From DAORHV01 sp964513925 (GTDB lineage: Bacteria; Patescibacteriota; Gracilibacteria; Peribacterales; Peribacteraceae): a DNA stretch of 50,658 bases. The notes beneath the pieces were generated by a model that saw only the letters and a list, made by a program, of their open reading frames with translations, was not told the origin of the DNA and ran no database searches. The stretch spans positions 1-50,658 of the forward strand of contig CAZENR010000010.1 of the NCBI GenBank assembly GCA_964513925.1. Direction: 5' to 3'. Position 1 is the first letter of the stretch; each line of letters starts with the position of its first letter. Below are positions 30,244 to 37,772 of the stretch, in pieces. Made by a program: the position numbers and the translations under genes.

Positions 30244-30984
30244 CTAGCCCCGCAAGCTGGTACTGACGACATTGCTATGCTGCCCGTTCTGGCGGTGTAT
30301 TAATGGCTCATCTGCGATGTTGGTGCCAAGTAGCTCGGCGCGACTAAACGCAACCGCAGTGATTGCTGCGCGAACGCGGGCCTGGACCTGCTCTGGAGTT
30401 TCTCTTGGATCGGTAATAGAAATGGTCAACAAACGACCAACTTCACCGTATGCATCAATAACAGGACGCGTGAACTCGTCATACTCCTTCATGCGATCCG
30501 CAACGACCTCCGGCTTATCGTCTGGGCGCCCACGATTCCCGGCGAGAATACGTTCGGTTGCCAAGTCTTCAGGTATATCGAAGAACAAGCAGTAATCATC
30601 ATCAATGCCCTGCTCGTTCAAGATGCGTCGGAAAATATCGTATTGTACTTTGGAACGAGGGAAGCCATTTGGCATAACTTTGGCAACTTCCAACTTCGTA
30701 ACAAGTTGAGGCGCTACAACGTTTGCTGTGACATCATCTGGCGCAAGTTTTCCGGTAGTCATCGCCTTGGTAACAGCGATGCCATCTGGCGTGTCAGGGA
30801 ATGCACCGGCATATGCCTTCAACAACGAACTGGTTCGCAGCAATTCATAGCCTAGGCCTTCAGCTACAGGATTCGCGTTGGTATCCTTGCCGGCACCCGG
30901 ACGCCCAGCAGCAGTGAGCAGGCGCGGCAGATACTTGGCCGCACCATTCAGTTCAGCACCGTGTTGTATCTGATTCAGACCCAT
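30244..30984 (-). CDS. Second adenylate/nucleoside monophosphate kinase-like protein
   Basis: 246 residues with a P-loop variant GRPGAGKDT (Lys33) preceded by about 25 extra residues. Adenylate-kinase-like landmarks follow: TSSLLKAYA, a MTTGKLAPDDV segment, PNGFPRSKVQYDIFRRIL (substrate-binding GFPR) and DIPEDLATERILAGNRGRPDD with DRMKEYDEFTRPVIDAY. The usual GSGKGT is altered to GAGKDT, and a C-terminal tail of about 35 residues is unusual. The canonical adk lies directly upstream, so this is a paralog or acquired relative with possibly different nucleotide preference. A/T-rich promoter, leaderless start. Confidence 0.8.
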   Translation of the reverse strand: MGLNQIQHGAELNGAAKYLPRLLTAAGRPGAGKDTNANPVAEGLGYELLRTSSLLKAYAGAFPDTPDGIAVTKAMTTGKLAPDDVTANVVAPQLVTKLEVAKVMPNGFPRSKVQYDIFRRILNEQGIDDDYCLFFDIPEDLATERILAGNRGRPDDKPEVVADRMKEYDEFTRPVIDAYGEVGRLLTISITDPRETPEQVQARVRAAITAVAFSRAELLGTNIADEPLIHRQNGQHSNVVSTSLRG

Positions 30985-30989
30985 AAATT

Positions 30990-31019
30990 ATATTAGAAAA
31001 TATAAAATAAATAAGTCAA
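30990..31019 (-). promoter_or_regulatory. Promoter of the second adk-like gene, leaderless candidate
   Basis: TTGACT (31014-31019), 18-nt A/T spacer, TAATAT (30990-30995), 5 nt before the ATG at 30984; an overlapping TATAAT lies 2 nt before it. The -35 is part of an inverted repeat, ATAAGTCAA (31011-31019) and TTGACTTAT (31054-31062), which could be an operator. Confidence 0.6.
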
Positions 31020-31063
31020 TTATCCTGGTTCGCGCCAAAGATAATGGCCTAGCTTGACTTATG

Positions 31064-31084
31064 CAAACCCGGAACCGGGGTTTT
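31064..31084 (-). terminator. Hairpin at the end of adk
   Basis: AAACCCCGG-TT-CCGGGTTT on the minus strand, beginning at the adk stop codon. It lacks a downstream U-tract beyond TTT, so it is a weak terminator or a 3'-end stabiliser. Confidence 0.45.
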
Positions 31085-31650
31085 CACCACGATCTGACAA
31101 GGCTAGTTAACTGTACATACACTTCGTCTATCCCTTTATCTGCTGGAATAGAAGCCATTTTACCTGCCTTAGCGTACTTCTCGATGACTGGACGCGTCTT
31201 TTGAGCAAAGGTTGCCATGCGCCGGGAAATAATGGCCAAATCGGCATCGTCGGCACGCCCTTCGGCTTTAGCTCGCCCTAGAATGCGTTTTGTGGCCTCT
31301 TCAGGGTCCAAGAGGAACTCGACACAACGGAATTCACGCCCTTCTTTGGCCATAACCGCATCGAAATCCTTCTGCTGGTCGCTGTCTCTTGGTATGCCAT
31401 CAAACAAGATCTTCTGATTCTTGCTGCGCTTTGCGATGGCTGCTTGTACTACCTGCATGATGATCTCATGCGGCACCAAGTGTCCTTGGTCTATGTACGA
31501 TTGGACCGTTTTACCCAATGGCGAACCCGATGCGGCTATGGCACGCAGCTCCCCTCCTGCCTCAAAAATATCGTAGCCAAACTCCTTGGCGAGCCGCTTG
31601 GCCTGCGTGCCTTTTCCAGAGCCCTGTATACCGAAGAATACAATATCCAT
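31084..31650 (-). CDS. adk: Adenylate kinase
   Basis: 188 residues, the short form without the LID zinc insertion. P-loop GIQGSGKGT (Lys13), then GELRAIAASGSPLGKTVQSY, the GHLVPHEI segment, FDGIPRDSDQQKDF (where GFPR is usual, here GIPR) and ILGRAKAEGRADDADLAIISRR. Balances ATP, ADP and AMP. ATG 31650 was selected because it begins the first strand MDIVFFG; the upstream in-frame codons overlap secY. It lies 34 nt after secY in the usual secY-adk-map order. Confidence 0.94.
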   Translation of the reverse strand: MDIVFFGIQGSGKGTQAKRLAKEFGYDIFEAGGELRAIAASGSPLGKTVQSYIDQGHLVPHEIIMQVVQAAIAKRSKNQKILFDGIPRDSDQQKDFDAVMAKEGREFRCVEFLLDPEEATKRILGRAKAEGRADDADLAIISRRMATFAQKTRPVIEKYAKAGKMASIPADKGIDEVYVQLTSLVRSW

Positions 31651-31684
31651 ACCTCGCACCCTACCAGGTTGTCGGCACGACAGG

Positions 31685-32965
31685 CTAGACCAGCTTGTCG
31701 TAGTCGTGGGCCAACATCTGGGCGTTGATTTGGCGAATGAGTTCCAAAATAACGCCAACGATGATGATCAGACCCGAACCGGATACGATAAGGTCTCTGG
31801 AGCTGAGCGTGGAATACTTGGTGAAGATAAGCGGAATGATGGCAACAATGCCAAGGAAGATGCCGCCCCACAGGTTTAGGCGGTTGCTGGTGCGTGCCAG
31901 CATCTCCGCAGTCTGCTTGCCTGGGCGCACACCGGGAATGAACCCGCCGCGCTTCTGAATGTTCTCGGCAACATCGTCAGGCTTAAAGGTGACCGACACG
32001 TAGAAGAATGTGAAGGCAATGACAAGCAGGAAGTAGGCGATAATGTAAATCCAAGAAGGACTCTGTGCATTCAGATGCGTGTTGATGAAGTCCACGACAC
32101 CTGCAAAGCGCGGTGCAGTCTGCAGGAACTGAGCAATAATGCCGGGGAAGGTGATGAGCGAGACGGCAAAGATGATCGGAATCATGCCCGCCTGGTTCAA
32201 GCGAATGGGCATGGTGCCCTTTACGCCGCGTCCTGCGCCCTGGTTGGCGTAGGTAAGTGGCAAGGCGCGGTGAGCGTCGGTAAACAGCACCACGGCGACC
32301 AATAAGGCCAAAGACACAACCAGGAAGAAGTAGAACGCGCTCAGCTTCTCCTGTCCGGCGTAGTACATGGTAGTAACGGTTCCTGGCATGCCAGCAACGA
32401 TCCCCGTGAAGATGAGGAGCGAAATACCGTTGCCAATACCCTTCTCGGTAATCAGCTCGCCTACCCACATCACGAAGACACAGCCTGCGGATACCATGAG
32501 CATGGGCACCAACACCTGCGGGAAACTTAACGGAACGATTTGTCCGCTACCGCCCTGGTTGAGCAGGATCAAGAACCCGTAGCTCTGGATGAACGCAAGT
32601 ACGATGGAAAGCCAACGCGTGTACGTGTTGATCTTCTGCTGACCTTGCACGCCCTCTTTGCTCAGCTCCTCGAGCTTGGGGAAGATGACGGTGCACAACT
32701 GCAGGATGATGGAAGCGTTGATGTACGGCGACAAACCCAACATCACGACGGAAAAGCTTTCCAAGGAACCACCCGTGAGAGCAGCGAAGATACCCAGTGC
32801 ATCGCCGGCTCCTCCGCGCTGCACGAAGTCAGCAAGCAGCTGACGATCTGCGCCGGGAACGGCAATGTGAGACGCGATGCGGTAGGCAATCAACATCCCC
32901 AGGGTAAAGACGATGCGCTTGCGGAGATCCGGAGAGCGCCAGAGCTGTTTGAGGTAGGTAAACAC
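31685..32965 (-). CDS. secY: Protein translocase subunit SecY
   Basis: 426 residues with ten membrane helices. Landmarks: ITARHIAVPGAD-like block (ASHIAVPGADRQLL), the plug and GLSPYINASIILQL, LIFTGIVAG, the cytoplasmic AHRALPLTYANQGAGRG loop, RLNQAGMIPIIFAVSLITFPG, FKPDDVAENIQKRGGFIPGVRPGKQT and the final LIRQINAQMLAHDYDKL. GTG start at 32965, 7 nt after the rplO stop. Core of the Sec channel that exports the many signal-peptide proteins in this window. Confidence 0.98.
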   Translation of the reverse strand: MFTYLKQLWRSPDLRKRIVFTLGMLIAYRIASHIAVPGADRQLLADFVQRGGAGDALGIFAALTGGSLESFSVVMLGLSPYINASIILQLCTVIFPKLEELSKEGVQGQQKINTYTRWLSIVLAFIQSYGFLILLNQGGSGQIVPLSFPQVLVPMLMVSAGCVFVMWVGELITEKGIGNGISLLIFTGIVAGMPGTVTTMYYAGQEKLSAFYFFLVVSLALLVAVVLFTDAHRALPLTYANQGAGRGVKGTMPIRLNQAGMIPIIFAVSLITFPGIIAQFLQTAPRFAGVVDFINTHLNAQSPSWIYIIAYFLLVIAFTFFYVSVTFKPDDVAENIQKRGGFIPGVRPGKQTAEMLARTSNRLNLWGGIFLGIVAIIPLIFTKYSTLSSRDLIVSGSGLIIIVGVILELIRQINAQMLAHDYDKLV

Positions 32966-32972
32966 GGCAGTA

Positions 32973-33410
32973 TTAGCGAACGATGGTCAAAGAACCGCCA
33001 GCCTTCTCCACTAGCGCCTTGGCGCTCTTGGATGCTGCATGAACGGTGAGGGTGTACTTCTTGGTCAGTTGGCCGCGGCCGAGCAACTTCACCGGCAGCG
33101 ACGTCTTGAGCAGCTTGGCCGAGCGCAGTGCTGCTGCATCGTAGGAACCTGCAGGCAGCTTCTCTAGCATATCGACGTTCAGTACTTCGTAATTCACGCG
33201 CGATGGGTTGGTGAACCCACCCAGCTTGGGCTGGCGACGAATAAGCGGGGTCTGACCTCCTTCGAAACCCGGGCGGCGTCCTTTGCCGACGCGGGATTGC
33301 TGACCCTTGGTACCGCGGCCGGCGGTTGTTCCTTTGCCGGAACCATTACCGCGCGCAACGCGCTTGAATGTGCTCTTGGCACCGTGGTAGGGCTTGATGG
33401 TGTGCAACAT
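32973..33410 (-). CDS. rplO: Ribosomal protein L15 (uL15)
   Basis: 145 residues. LHTIKPYHGAKSTFKRVARGNGSGKGTTAGRGTKGQ in part, GFEGGQTPLIRRQPKLGGF and LPVKLLGRGQLTKKYTLTVHAASKSA identify it. ATG 33410 gives the normal N-terminus. It heads the rplO-secY-adk block. Upstream about 200 nt without a recognisable gene (33411-33640) probably hold its promoter and leader, including a GGCGC-N6-GCGCC hairpin near 33450-33465. Leader ends TTTCCCTCACGAAAGT before the ATG. Confidence 0.95.
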   Translation of the reverse strand: MLHTIKPYHGAKSTFKRVARGNGSGKGTTAGRGTKGQQSRVGKGRRPGFEGGQTPLIRRQPKLGGFTNPSRVNYEVLNVDMLEKLPAGSYDAAALRSAKLLKTSLPVKLLGRGQLTKKYTLTVHAASKSAKALVEKAGGSLTIVR

Positions 33411-33637
33411 ACTTTCGTGAGGGAAAGACAGGGTAAACCCGGGGGCGACTGGCGCGAAGAAGCGCCGTGCGCGTCCAACGGGCATGTAGGATAGGGAGAA
33501 GACGGCGCCGCGTAAAGGGAAAAGTGCAACGAGATACGAGATGTCGTACCGTACAACGCCATCGACTGTATACAAACGATTGATACATGCGAAATATGCT
33601 CCGAAAGAGGCAAATAGACCATATTGAGTTATTGCAC

Positions 33638-33665
33638 TTGCCAAATTGAGAAAAATCCTGATAAT
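33638..33665 (+). promoter_or_regulatory. Promoter of the tandem-ACT gene
   Basis: TTGCCA (33638-33643), 16-nt spacer, GATAAT (33660-33665), predicted start near 33672. This leaves an unusually long leader of about 170 nt. Confidence 0.5.
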
Positions 33666-33694
33666 GAACGCACATGTTCACCACGCTTTGGATT

Positions 33695-33827
33695 AAGGCC
33701 TACCACCTCCGCACCTGCTTTATGCAGGTATCGGGCGGCGTTGGCGCGTAAGTGAACTCTCACTCTCCAACCCACTAACGCCCCCGACCTCTAGCGGCAC
33801 CGGGGCGCCTTGAAGAATTCTTGCCGC
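33695..33827 (+). ncRNA. Candidate structured leader RNA (riboswitch-like) of the tandem-ACT gene
   Basis: Three nested or adjacent stems can be drawn: P1 AAGGC (33695-33699) with GCCTT (33807-33811); P2 ACCTGC-TTTAT-GCAGGT (33713-33729); P3 TCGGG(C)GGCGTT (33731-33742) with AACGCCCCCGA (33777-33787), 11 bp with one bulged C. Inside P3 lies a GTGA-ACTC-TCAC hairpin. An alternative stem GCGGCA (33794-33799) with TGCCGC (33822-33827) traps the 3' arm of P1 in its loop, so the two are mutually exclusive. The alternative ends 17 nt before the start codon. I do not recognise a known class. Confidence 0.5.
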
Positions 33828-33844
33828 ACCATTCCCCCACTCGT

Positions 33845-34267
33845 ATGACCACCGCGACCCAGATCAACGTTACGTTGCCCAACGGTCCTGGCATGCTCGC
33901 AAAGCTCTGCGATTTGCTGCGTTCGGCCGATGTAAACATTGAGGCGCTGTTCTGCACCGAGGGAGTGGATACATCGGTACTGCACTTGGTTGCCGACGAT
34001 CCGGAAACAGCCAAAATCATGCTGCAGCCGCTTGGCGACGTCACCACCACGACCATGCTTGCCTTTAAGCTCAAGAACAAGCCTGGGGCCATAGCGCAGG
34101 TGGCACGACTGTGTGCCGGCGCACAGCTGAACATCAATGAGATTTACTCCACAACCAACGGCAAGGAAGCTACGGTCTACATTTCCGTAGACGACACCGA
34201 GCGGGCCTTGGAAGTCTTCGGGAAGAGCAGTGCAAGTACGCTGCCATCGCTGGCCATGGCCAAGTAG
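33845..34267 (+). CDS. Tandem ACT-domain protein
   Basis: 140 residues made of two ACT domains (about 6-65 and 70-130). Each starts with the family pattern: VTLPNGPGMLAKLCDLLRSADVNIEAL and FKLKNKPGAIAQVARLCAGAQLNINEI in part, followed by the second-strand segments. ACT domains bind amino acids and usually regulate biosynthetic enzymes; stand-alone tandem ACT proteins are thought to act as sensors. Strand opposite to the ribosomal genes, inserted between rpsE and rplO. ATG 33845 follows a C-rich leader (ATTCCCCCACTCGT). A long structured 5' leader precedes it. Confidence 0.88.
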   Translation: MTTATQINVTLPNGPGMLAKLCDLLRSADVNIEALFCTEGVDTSVLHLVADDPETAKIMLQPLGDVTTTTMLAFKLKNKPGAIAQVARLCAGAQLNINEIYSTTNGKEATVYISVDDTERALEVFGKSSASTLPSLAMAK

Positions 34268-34283
34268 GCACGGAGATCGTGAC

Positions 34284-34310
34284 AAGGCGTATCGAAAGAT
34301 ACGCCTTTTT
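34284..34310 (+). terminator. Intrinsic terminator after the tandem-ACT gene
   Basis: AAGGCGTATC-GAAA-GATACGCCTT followed by TTT: perfect 10-bp stem with a GNRA loop. Lies at the convergent end of the PfpI-like gene and may act in both directions. Confidence 0.9.
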
Positions 34311-34827
34311 ATGAGGCACTGAGTGTGGCGAACACCTTGCCGAATTCTTCTGCGGCGTGAGGGCCGTTCCCTGTCACAAGCATGCCGTCAACCGTGACGT
34401 CGCTGCCCGTGTACTGCGCTCCAGCGCCCTGTAAGATGGCAATTTGCTCGCCTTTGCTATCCCATACGGTTGCTTGCTTGCCACGCACGACGCCGGCCTT
34501 GGCAAGAATGACCGGAGCAATGCAAATTGCACCAAGCACCATGCCTGCTTTGGTCGCCTCCTTGGCAATTCTGAGCGCATCGGCATTCTCCGCAAGGACC
34601 AACGCTCCGGGTCCGCCGATAAATGCCACGCGGTCATATGCCGAAACATCGACATCTTTGAGTGCGATTTCCGCCTGCTGGGTACCGCCGAATTTGCCAG
34701 TACACGGGCCTGCAACCGTGCTGCCCAGCTGCACTTTGAAGCCATGCGCCTTCAGCGCCTTGAGTGTGCCATCTAGCTCTACATCCTGGTACCCCTGGCG
34801 GGCAATGACTACGAGTGCGGTCTTCAT
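34309..34827 (-). CDS. DJ-1/PfpI family protein
   Basis: 172 residues. The flavodoxin-like fold shows the nucleophile elbow GAICIAPVILAKAG (Cys102), an acidic partner Glu17 (YQDVELDG), and DRVAFIGGPGALVL. C-terminal TVDGMLVTGNGPHAAEEFGKV is typical. The family includes glyoxalases, deglycase/chaperone-like and stress proteins; substrate cannot be read from sequence. ATG 34827 follows TATACT by 7 nt. The gene lies between the tandem-ACT gene and the end of the rpsE block and has its own promoter. Confidence 0.93.
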   Translation of the reverse strand: MKTALVVIARQGYQDVELDGTLKALKAHGFKVQLGSTVAGPCTGKFGGTQQAEIALKDVDVSAYDRVAFIGGPGALVLAENADALRIAKEATKAGMVLGAICIAPVILAKAGVVRGKQATVWDSKGEQIAILQGAGAQYTGSDVTVDGMLVTGNGPHAAEEFGKVFATLSAS

Positions 34828-34834
34828 GTTTTGC

Positions 34835-34840
34835 AGTATA
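34835..34840 (-). promoter_or_regulatory. -10 of the PfpI-like gene, leaderless candidate
   Basis: TATACT on the minus strand with 7 nt (GCAAAAC) before the ATG at 34827. Confidence 0.5.
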
Positions 34841-34871
34841 CGCGTTGCACAGCGCCTGCACATCAGTAGAT

Positions 34872-34898
34872 AAACAAAAACGGCCCGAAGGCCGTTTT
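34872..34898 (-). terminator. Terminator of the S10/spc block after rpsE
   Basis: AAAACGGCC-TTCG-GGCCGTTTT followed by TGTTTA on the minus strand: 9-bp stem, stable TTCG tetraloop, U-rich tail. It ends the rplC-rpsE transcript and separates it from rplO-secY. Confidence 0.92.
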
Positions 34899-34919
34899 AG
34901 AGAGTCATGAGAATGAAGC

Positions 34920-35561
34920 CTACGCCTCCACGCTGCCGATCTTCTTGCGGGCAGCCTCCTTGGCGTCGATGTCGCTCTTCTTCACAACTTTCACGTTCAG
35001 GTTGGCTTCTGGGTGTCCTGGAACATCGGTTGGAGCAGCAGTAGCGGCTGCAGGTGCTGCGGCACGGCCGGGGCGGAGTTGGCGGAGAGCCAACATGGCA
35101 GCCTGAGCCTGTACCAGCTTGTTATCGGTACCGAAGCGCTTAGCCAGCACGTCCTTCACGCCAGCAAGGTCCAAAATAACGCGCAGCGGGCCTCCGGCAA
35201 TGATACCGGTACCCTTGGATGCCGGCATCAGGCGCAACTTGGCAGCCTTGTGCTTCACATCGACCTGGTGCGTGATGGTTTCACCATTCATGGGGACAAT
35301 GATCATGGCACGGCGTGCTGCACGCTGTGCCTTCTGCACGGCAGCCTGGACTTCTGCAGCCTTGCCGGTACCCAAACCTACCTTGCCCTTCTTGTTACCC
35401 AACACAACTACAGCGCGGAAACGCATGCGACGACCACCCTTCACGACACGAGTAACGCGGTCTACCGACAGCGTTGCATCTTCGAATTCGCTTGGTTCGC
35501 GCTGGCCACGGCGTCCGCGGTCATTGCGCTTGCGATCGGGCTTGGAGGTCTTTGCAGTCAT
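34920..35561 (-). CDS. rpsE: Ribosomal protein S5 (uS5)
   Basis: 213 residues, longer than the usual about 167. The core is standard: VDRVTRVVKGGRRMRFRAVVVLGNKKGKVGLGTGKA in part, then VPMNGETITHQVDVKHKAAKLRLMPASKGTGIIAGGPLR and VKDVLAKRFGTDNKLVQAQAAMLAL. Extra residues are a basic N-terminus and an Ala/Pro-rich C-terminal tail of about 45 residues. Involved in accuracy and mRNA entry. Last gene of the S10/spc block; the next gene in most bacteria, rpmD (uL30), is absent. Confidence 0.97.
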   Translation of the reverse strand: MTAKTSKPDRKRNDRGRRGQREPSEFEDATLSVDRVTRVVKGGRRMRFRAVVVLGNKKGKVGLGTGKAAEVQAAVQKAQRAARRAMIIVPMNGETITHQVDVKHKAAKLRLMPASKGTGIIAGGPLRVILDLAGVKDVLAKRFGTDNKLVQAQAAMLALRQLRPGRAAAPAAATAAPTDVPGHPEANLNVKVVKKSDIDAKEAARKKIGSVEA

Positions 35562-35582
35562 GGGTAACGGAATGCGGGAGAA

Positions 35583-35930
35583 TTAGAACGTAAGACCGCT
35601 CTTGCGGGCGGCATCGGCCAACGCCTTGACGCGGCCATGGTAGCGACGACCGTTGCGGTCGAAAACGATAGCGGTGATCTTGGCGTCCTTGGCCTTCTTG
35701 GCAATCAGCTCGCCTACCTTGGTGGCAGCCTCCACGTTCTTGGACTTGGACTTGGCCTCCTTGGAGGAAGCGGCGGCAATGGTCTTGCCTGCGGTATCGT
35801 CTACCAACTGCGCGTAAATAGTCGTAAGCGAGCAGTATACGGTCAGACGCGGACGGGTGGCCGTACCGATAACGCGAGCGCGGATGCGCTGCTTGCGGGC
35901 GAGCCGGCGGGAGTGCTTGGTAGCTTTCAC
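35583..35930 (-). CDS. rplR: Ribosomal protein L18 (uL18)
   Basis: 115 residues. RRLARKQRIRARVIGTATRPRLTVYCSLTTIYAQLVDD in part, IAKKAKDAKITAIVFDRNGRRYHGRVKALADAARKSGL identify L18, which binds 5S rRNA with L5. GTG start at 35930 after a pure pyrimidine leader (TTCCCTCCTCTCCC). Standard position between rplF and rpsE. Confidence 0.97.
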   Translation of the reverse strand: MKATKHSRRLARKQRIRARVIGTATRPRLTVYCSLTTIYAQLVDDTAGKTIAAASSKEAKSKSKNVEAATKVGELIAKKAKDAKITAIVFDRNGRRYHGRVKALADAARKSGLTF

Positions 35931-35944
35931 GGGAGAGGAGGGAA

Positions 35945-36505
35945 TTACGCGGCGGCGGCCTTAGTAACGGCAGCCTTACCGGGCTTGCGGCGAACGTGTT
36001 CATCGGCGTAGCGGATACCCTTGCCCTTGTACGGCTCGGGCGGTCGCAGGCTGCGCAGGTTGGCGGCAACTTGGCCAACGAGCTGCTTGTCCATGCCCTT
36101 GATGGTGAGCATGTTCTTGTTTTTCTCATCTTGAACGGCCTCGATGCCTTCGGGAAGCGGGAAGTCGACAGTGTGGGAGAAGCCCAGGCTCAGCACAAGT
36201 ACCTTGCCCTTGGGCTGTACCTTGTAACCGACACCAACGATTTCCAGCTTCTTCTCGTGGCCGGATGCGGCGCCTTTGATCATGTTTGCAATAAGGCTGC
36301 GAGCCAGACCGTGGTATGCCTTTGCTTCTGCGGTGTCCACGGAGCGCTTCACAAACACCTTCCCGTCTTTTGCTTCCACGGTAACCTGGGGCTGCAGTTT
36401 GTACTGCAACGAACCCTTGCTGTTTTTGACATGCACGACGCCGTCCTTCACCTCAACGGTGACGCTGGACGGAACTTCGATGGATTTGGCACCAATGCGG
36501 GACAT
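35945..36505 (-). CDS. rplF: Ribosomal protein L6 (uL6)
   Basis: 186 residues. MSRIGAKSIEVPSSVTVEVKD, HGLARSLIANMIKGAASGHEKKLEIVGVGYK in part, LGFSHTVDFPLPEGIE and the C-terminal RPPEPYKGKGIRYADEHVRRKPGK give two L6 domains at normal length, plus a short Ala-rich end. Located near the GTPase-associated centre. C-rich leader (GCCCCCACTCCC) before the ATG. Confidence 0.97.
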   Translation of the reverse strand: MSRIGAKSIEVPSSVTVEVKDGVVHVKNSKGSLQYKLQPQVTVEAKDGKVFVKRSVDTAEAKAYHGLARSLIANMIKGAASGHEKKLEIVGVGYKVQPKGKVLVLSLGFSHTVDFPLPEGIEAVQDEKNKNMLTIKGMDKQLVGQVAANLRSLRPPEPYKGKGIRYADEHVRRKPGKAAVTKAAAA

Positions 36506-36518
36506 GGGAGTGGGGGCT

Positions 36519-36905
36519 TTAGGAGAACGTACAGAGAACTTCGCCGCCGATTTTGCGCTTGCGGGCTTCCTTGTCGGTCATGAGGCCCTGGCTGGTGGAG
36601 ACGATTGCGTAGCTATTGCCGCGCAGAACCTTGCGCAGGCCTTCGGCACCCGTGTAGCGACGTCCACCCGGGGTGGACACGCGGTCGATTGCAATGAACG
36701 GCTTGTCTGGGTTGAAGGTCAGAACCAACTGGCGGCGGTACCCCTCACCTACTACCTCTACGGAGGACATGTAACCGCGTTCTTGCAGGAGCTTGCAGAT
36801 GGCCTCCTTGATCTTGGAGTAGGACACAGTGCAGTCCGGGCGACGGCCATGCTGCGCATTGCGGATGCGCGTGAGAAGATCGGCGATTGGATCAGTGAGA
36901 GACAT
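36519..36905 (-). CDS. rpsH: Ribosomal protein S8 (uS8)
   Basis: 128 residues. MSLTDPIADLLTRIRNAQHG, then VSYSKIKEAICKLLQERGYM and a C-terminal RVSTPGGRRYTGAEGLRKVLRGNSYAIVSTSQGLMTDKEAR (in part) match S8; the STSQG motif contacts 16S rRNA. In other bacteria S8 represses the spc operon by binding near rplE; no such site could be recognised by eye here. Leader TTCTCACCCATC. Confidence 0.97.
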   Translation of the reverse strand: MSLTDPIADLLTRIRNAQHGRRPDCTVSYSKIKEAICKLLQERGYMSSVEVVGEGYRRQLVLTFNPDKPFIAIDRVSTPGGRRYTGAEGLRKVLRGNSYAIVSTSQGLMTDKEARKRKIGGEVLCTFS

Positions 36906-36917
36906 GATGGGTGAGAA

Positions 36918-37142
36918 TTACCAGGAAGACTTTTTGAGACCCGGGATTTCGCCGTTGCAGGCGAGCTCACGGACGCAGATGCGGCAGGCGCCAAAGAAAC
37001 GAATGTAGCCGTGGCGACGGTCGCAGAGCTGGCAGCGGTTGTAAATGCGCGTGGGGAACTTCGGCTTCTTGCCTGCAGCCTTCGCCTTTAAGTATTCGGC
37101 GAGTTTCTTCTTCTGCTTGTTGACGAGTGCAAGGCGGGTCAT
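36918..37142 (-). CDS. rpsN: Ribosomal protein S14 (uS14), zinc-binding type
   Basis: 74 residues, slightly longer than the usual 61 because of an N-terminal stretch. The zinc ribbon CQLC ... CRIC (C37, C40, C53, C56) and RHGYIRFFGACRICVREL are intact, followed by GEIPGLKKSSW with the family's terminal SW. Zinc type is typical for Gram-positive-like and CPR genomes. Pyrimidine leader ACCCTCCTCC directly before the ATG. Confidence 0.97.
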   Translation of the reverse strand: MTRLALVNKQKKKLAEYLKAKAAGKKPKFPTRIYNRCQLCDRRHGYIRFFGACRICVRELACNGEIPGLKKSSW

Positions 37143-37184
37143 GGAGGAGGGTAAATCGAGAAAGGGCTTAAGAGTATGCAGGAA

Positions 37185-37760
37185 TTACTTGGCTTTTTCA
37201 ACGCTGCCGCGTGCGGGGCGGCGGAACGGGATACCAACGCGCTTGAGCAGAGCCATTCCCTTGGTGTCGTCACCGGCGTTCGTGGTGATCTGGATCTGCA
37301 TGCCGAAGATCTTGTTAGCGTCTGGGGCAGGCAGTTCCGGGAAGATGGACTGGTCCGTAATGGCGATGGCAAGGTTTCCGCGTCCGTCGAGCTTGGTGGG
37401 AATGCCACGGAAGTCGCGGATGCGAGGCAGAACGTAGTGAACCAAACGATCGAGGAAGTTGTACATGTTCTTGCCGCGCAGTGTTACAGCCATACCAACA
37501 ATCATGTTCTCGCGGATGTTGAAGTTGCTGATGGACTTGCGCGAGCGGCGTACCGACGGGCGCTGGCAGGCAATCACGGCGATCTGGTCGGCAATGAAGG
37601 CCTGGATATCCTTGGCGGAGTACTTCTTCTGGCTCAAACCTACGTTGATGACCACCTTGGTGATCTTCGGGAGCGCGTTGACATTCTTAATCTTCAGCTC
37701 GTCCATGAGGGACTTCGCGATATCGGTCTTGAGCCGCTGTTGGAGAGGGACGAAGGACAT
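37185..37760 (-). CDS. rplE: Ribosomal protein L5 (uL5)
   Basis: 191 residues. VNALPKITKVVINVGLSQKKY, AIVACQRPSVRRSRKSISNFNIRENMIVGMAVTLRGKNMYNFLDRLV (in part) and RDFRGIPTKLDGRGNLAIAITDQSIFPEL identify L5, the 5S rRNA-binding protein of the central protuberance. The C-terminal about 10 residues (RRPARGSVEKAK) form a short basic tail. Normal position after rplX. Confidence 0.97.
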   Translation of the reverse strand: MSFVPLQQRLKTDIAKSLMDELKIKNVNALPKITKVVINVGLSQKKYSAKDIQAFIADQIAVIACQRPSVRRSRKSISNFNIRENMIVGMAVTLRGKNMYNFLDRLVHYVLPRIRDFRGIPTKLDGRGNLAIAITDQSIFPELPAPDANKIFGMQIQITTNAGDDTKGMALLKRVGIPFRRPARGSVEKAK

Positions 37761-37772
37761 GGAGAGTTAAGG

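Noticed and set aside
10705..31650. UGA recoding (as in Gracilibacteria/Absconditabacteria)
   Set aside because: TGA ends rpiB and adk at the expected protein length and in-frame TGA inside conserved domains was not found.
33411..33644. N-terminal extension of L15 through the long upstream frame
   Set aside because: L15 begins normally at MLHTIKPYHGA; the extension would be unconserved sequence in what looks like promoter and leader DNA.
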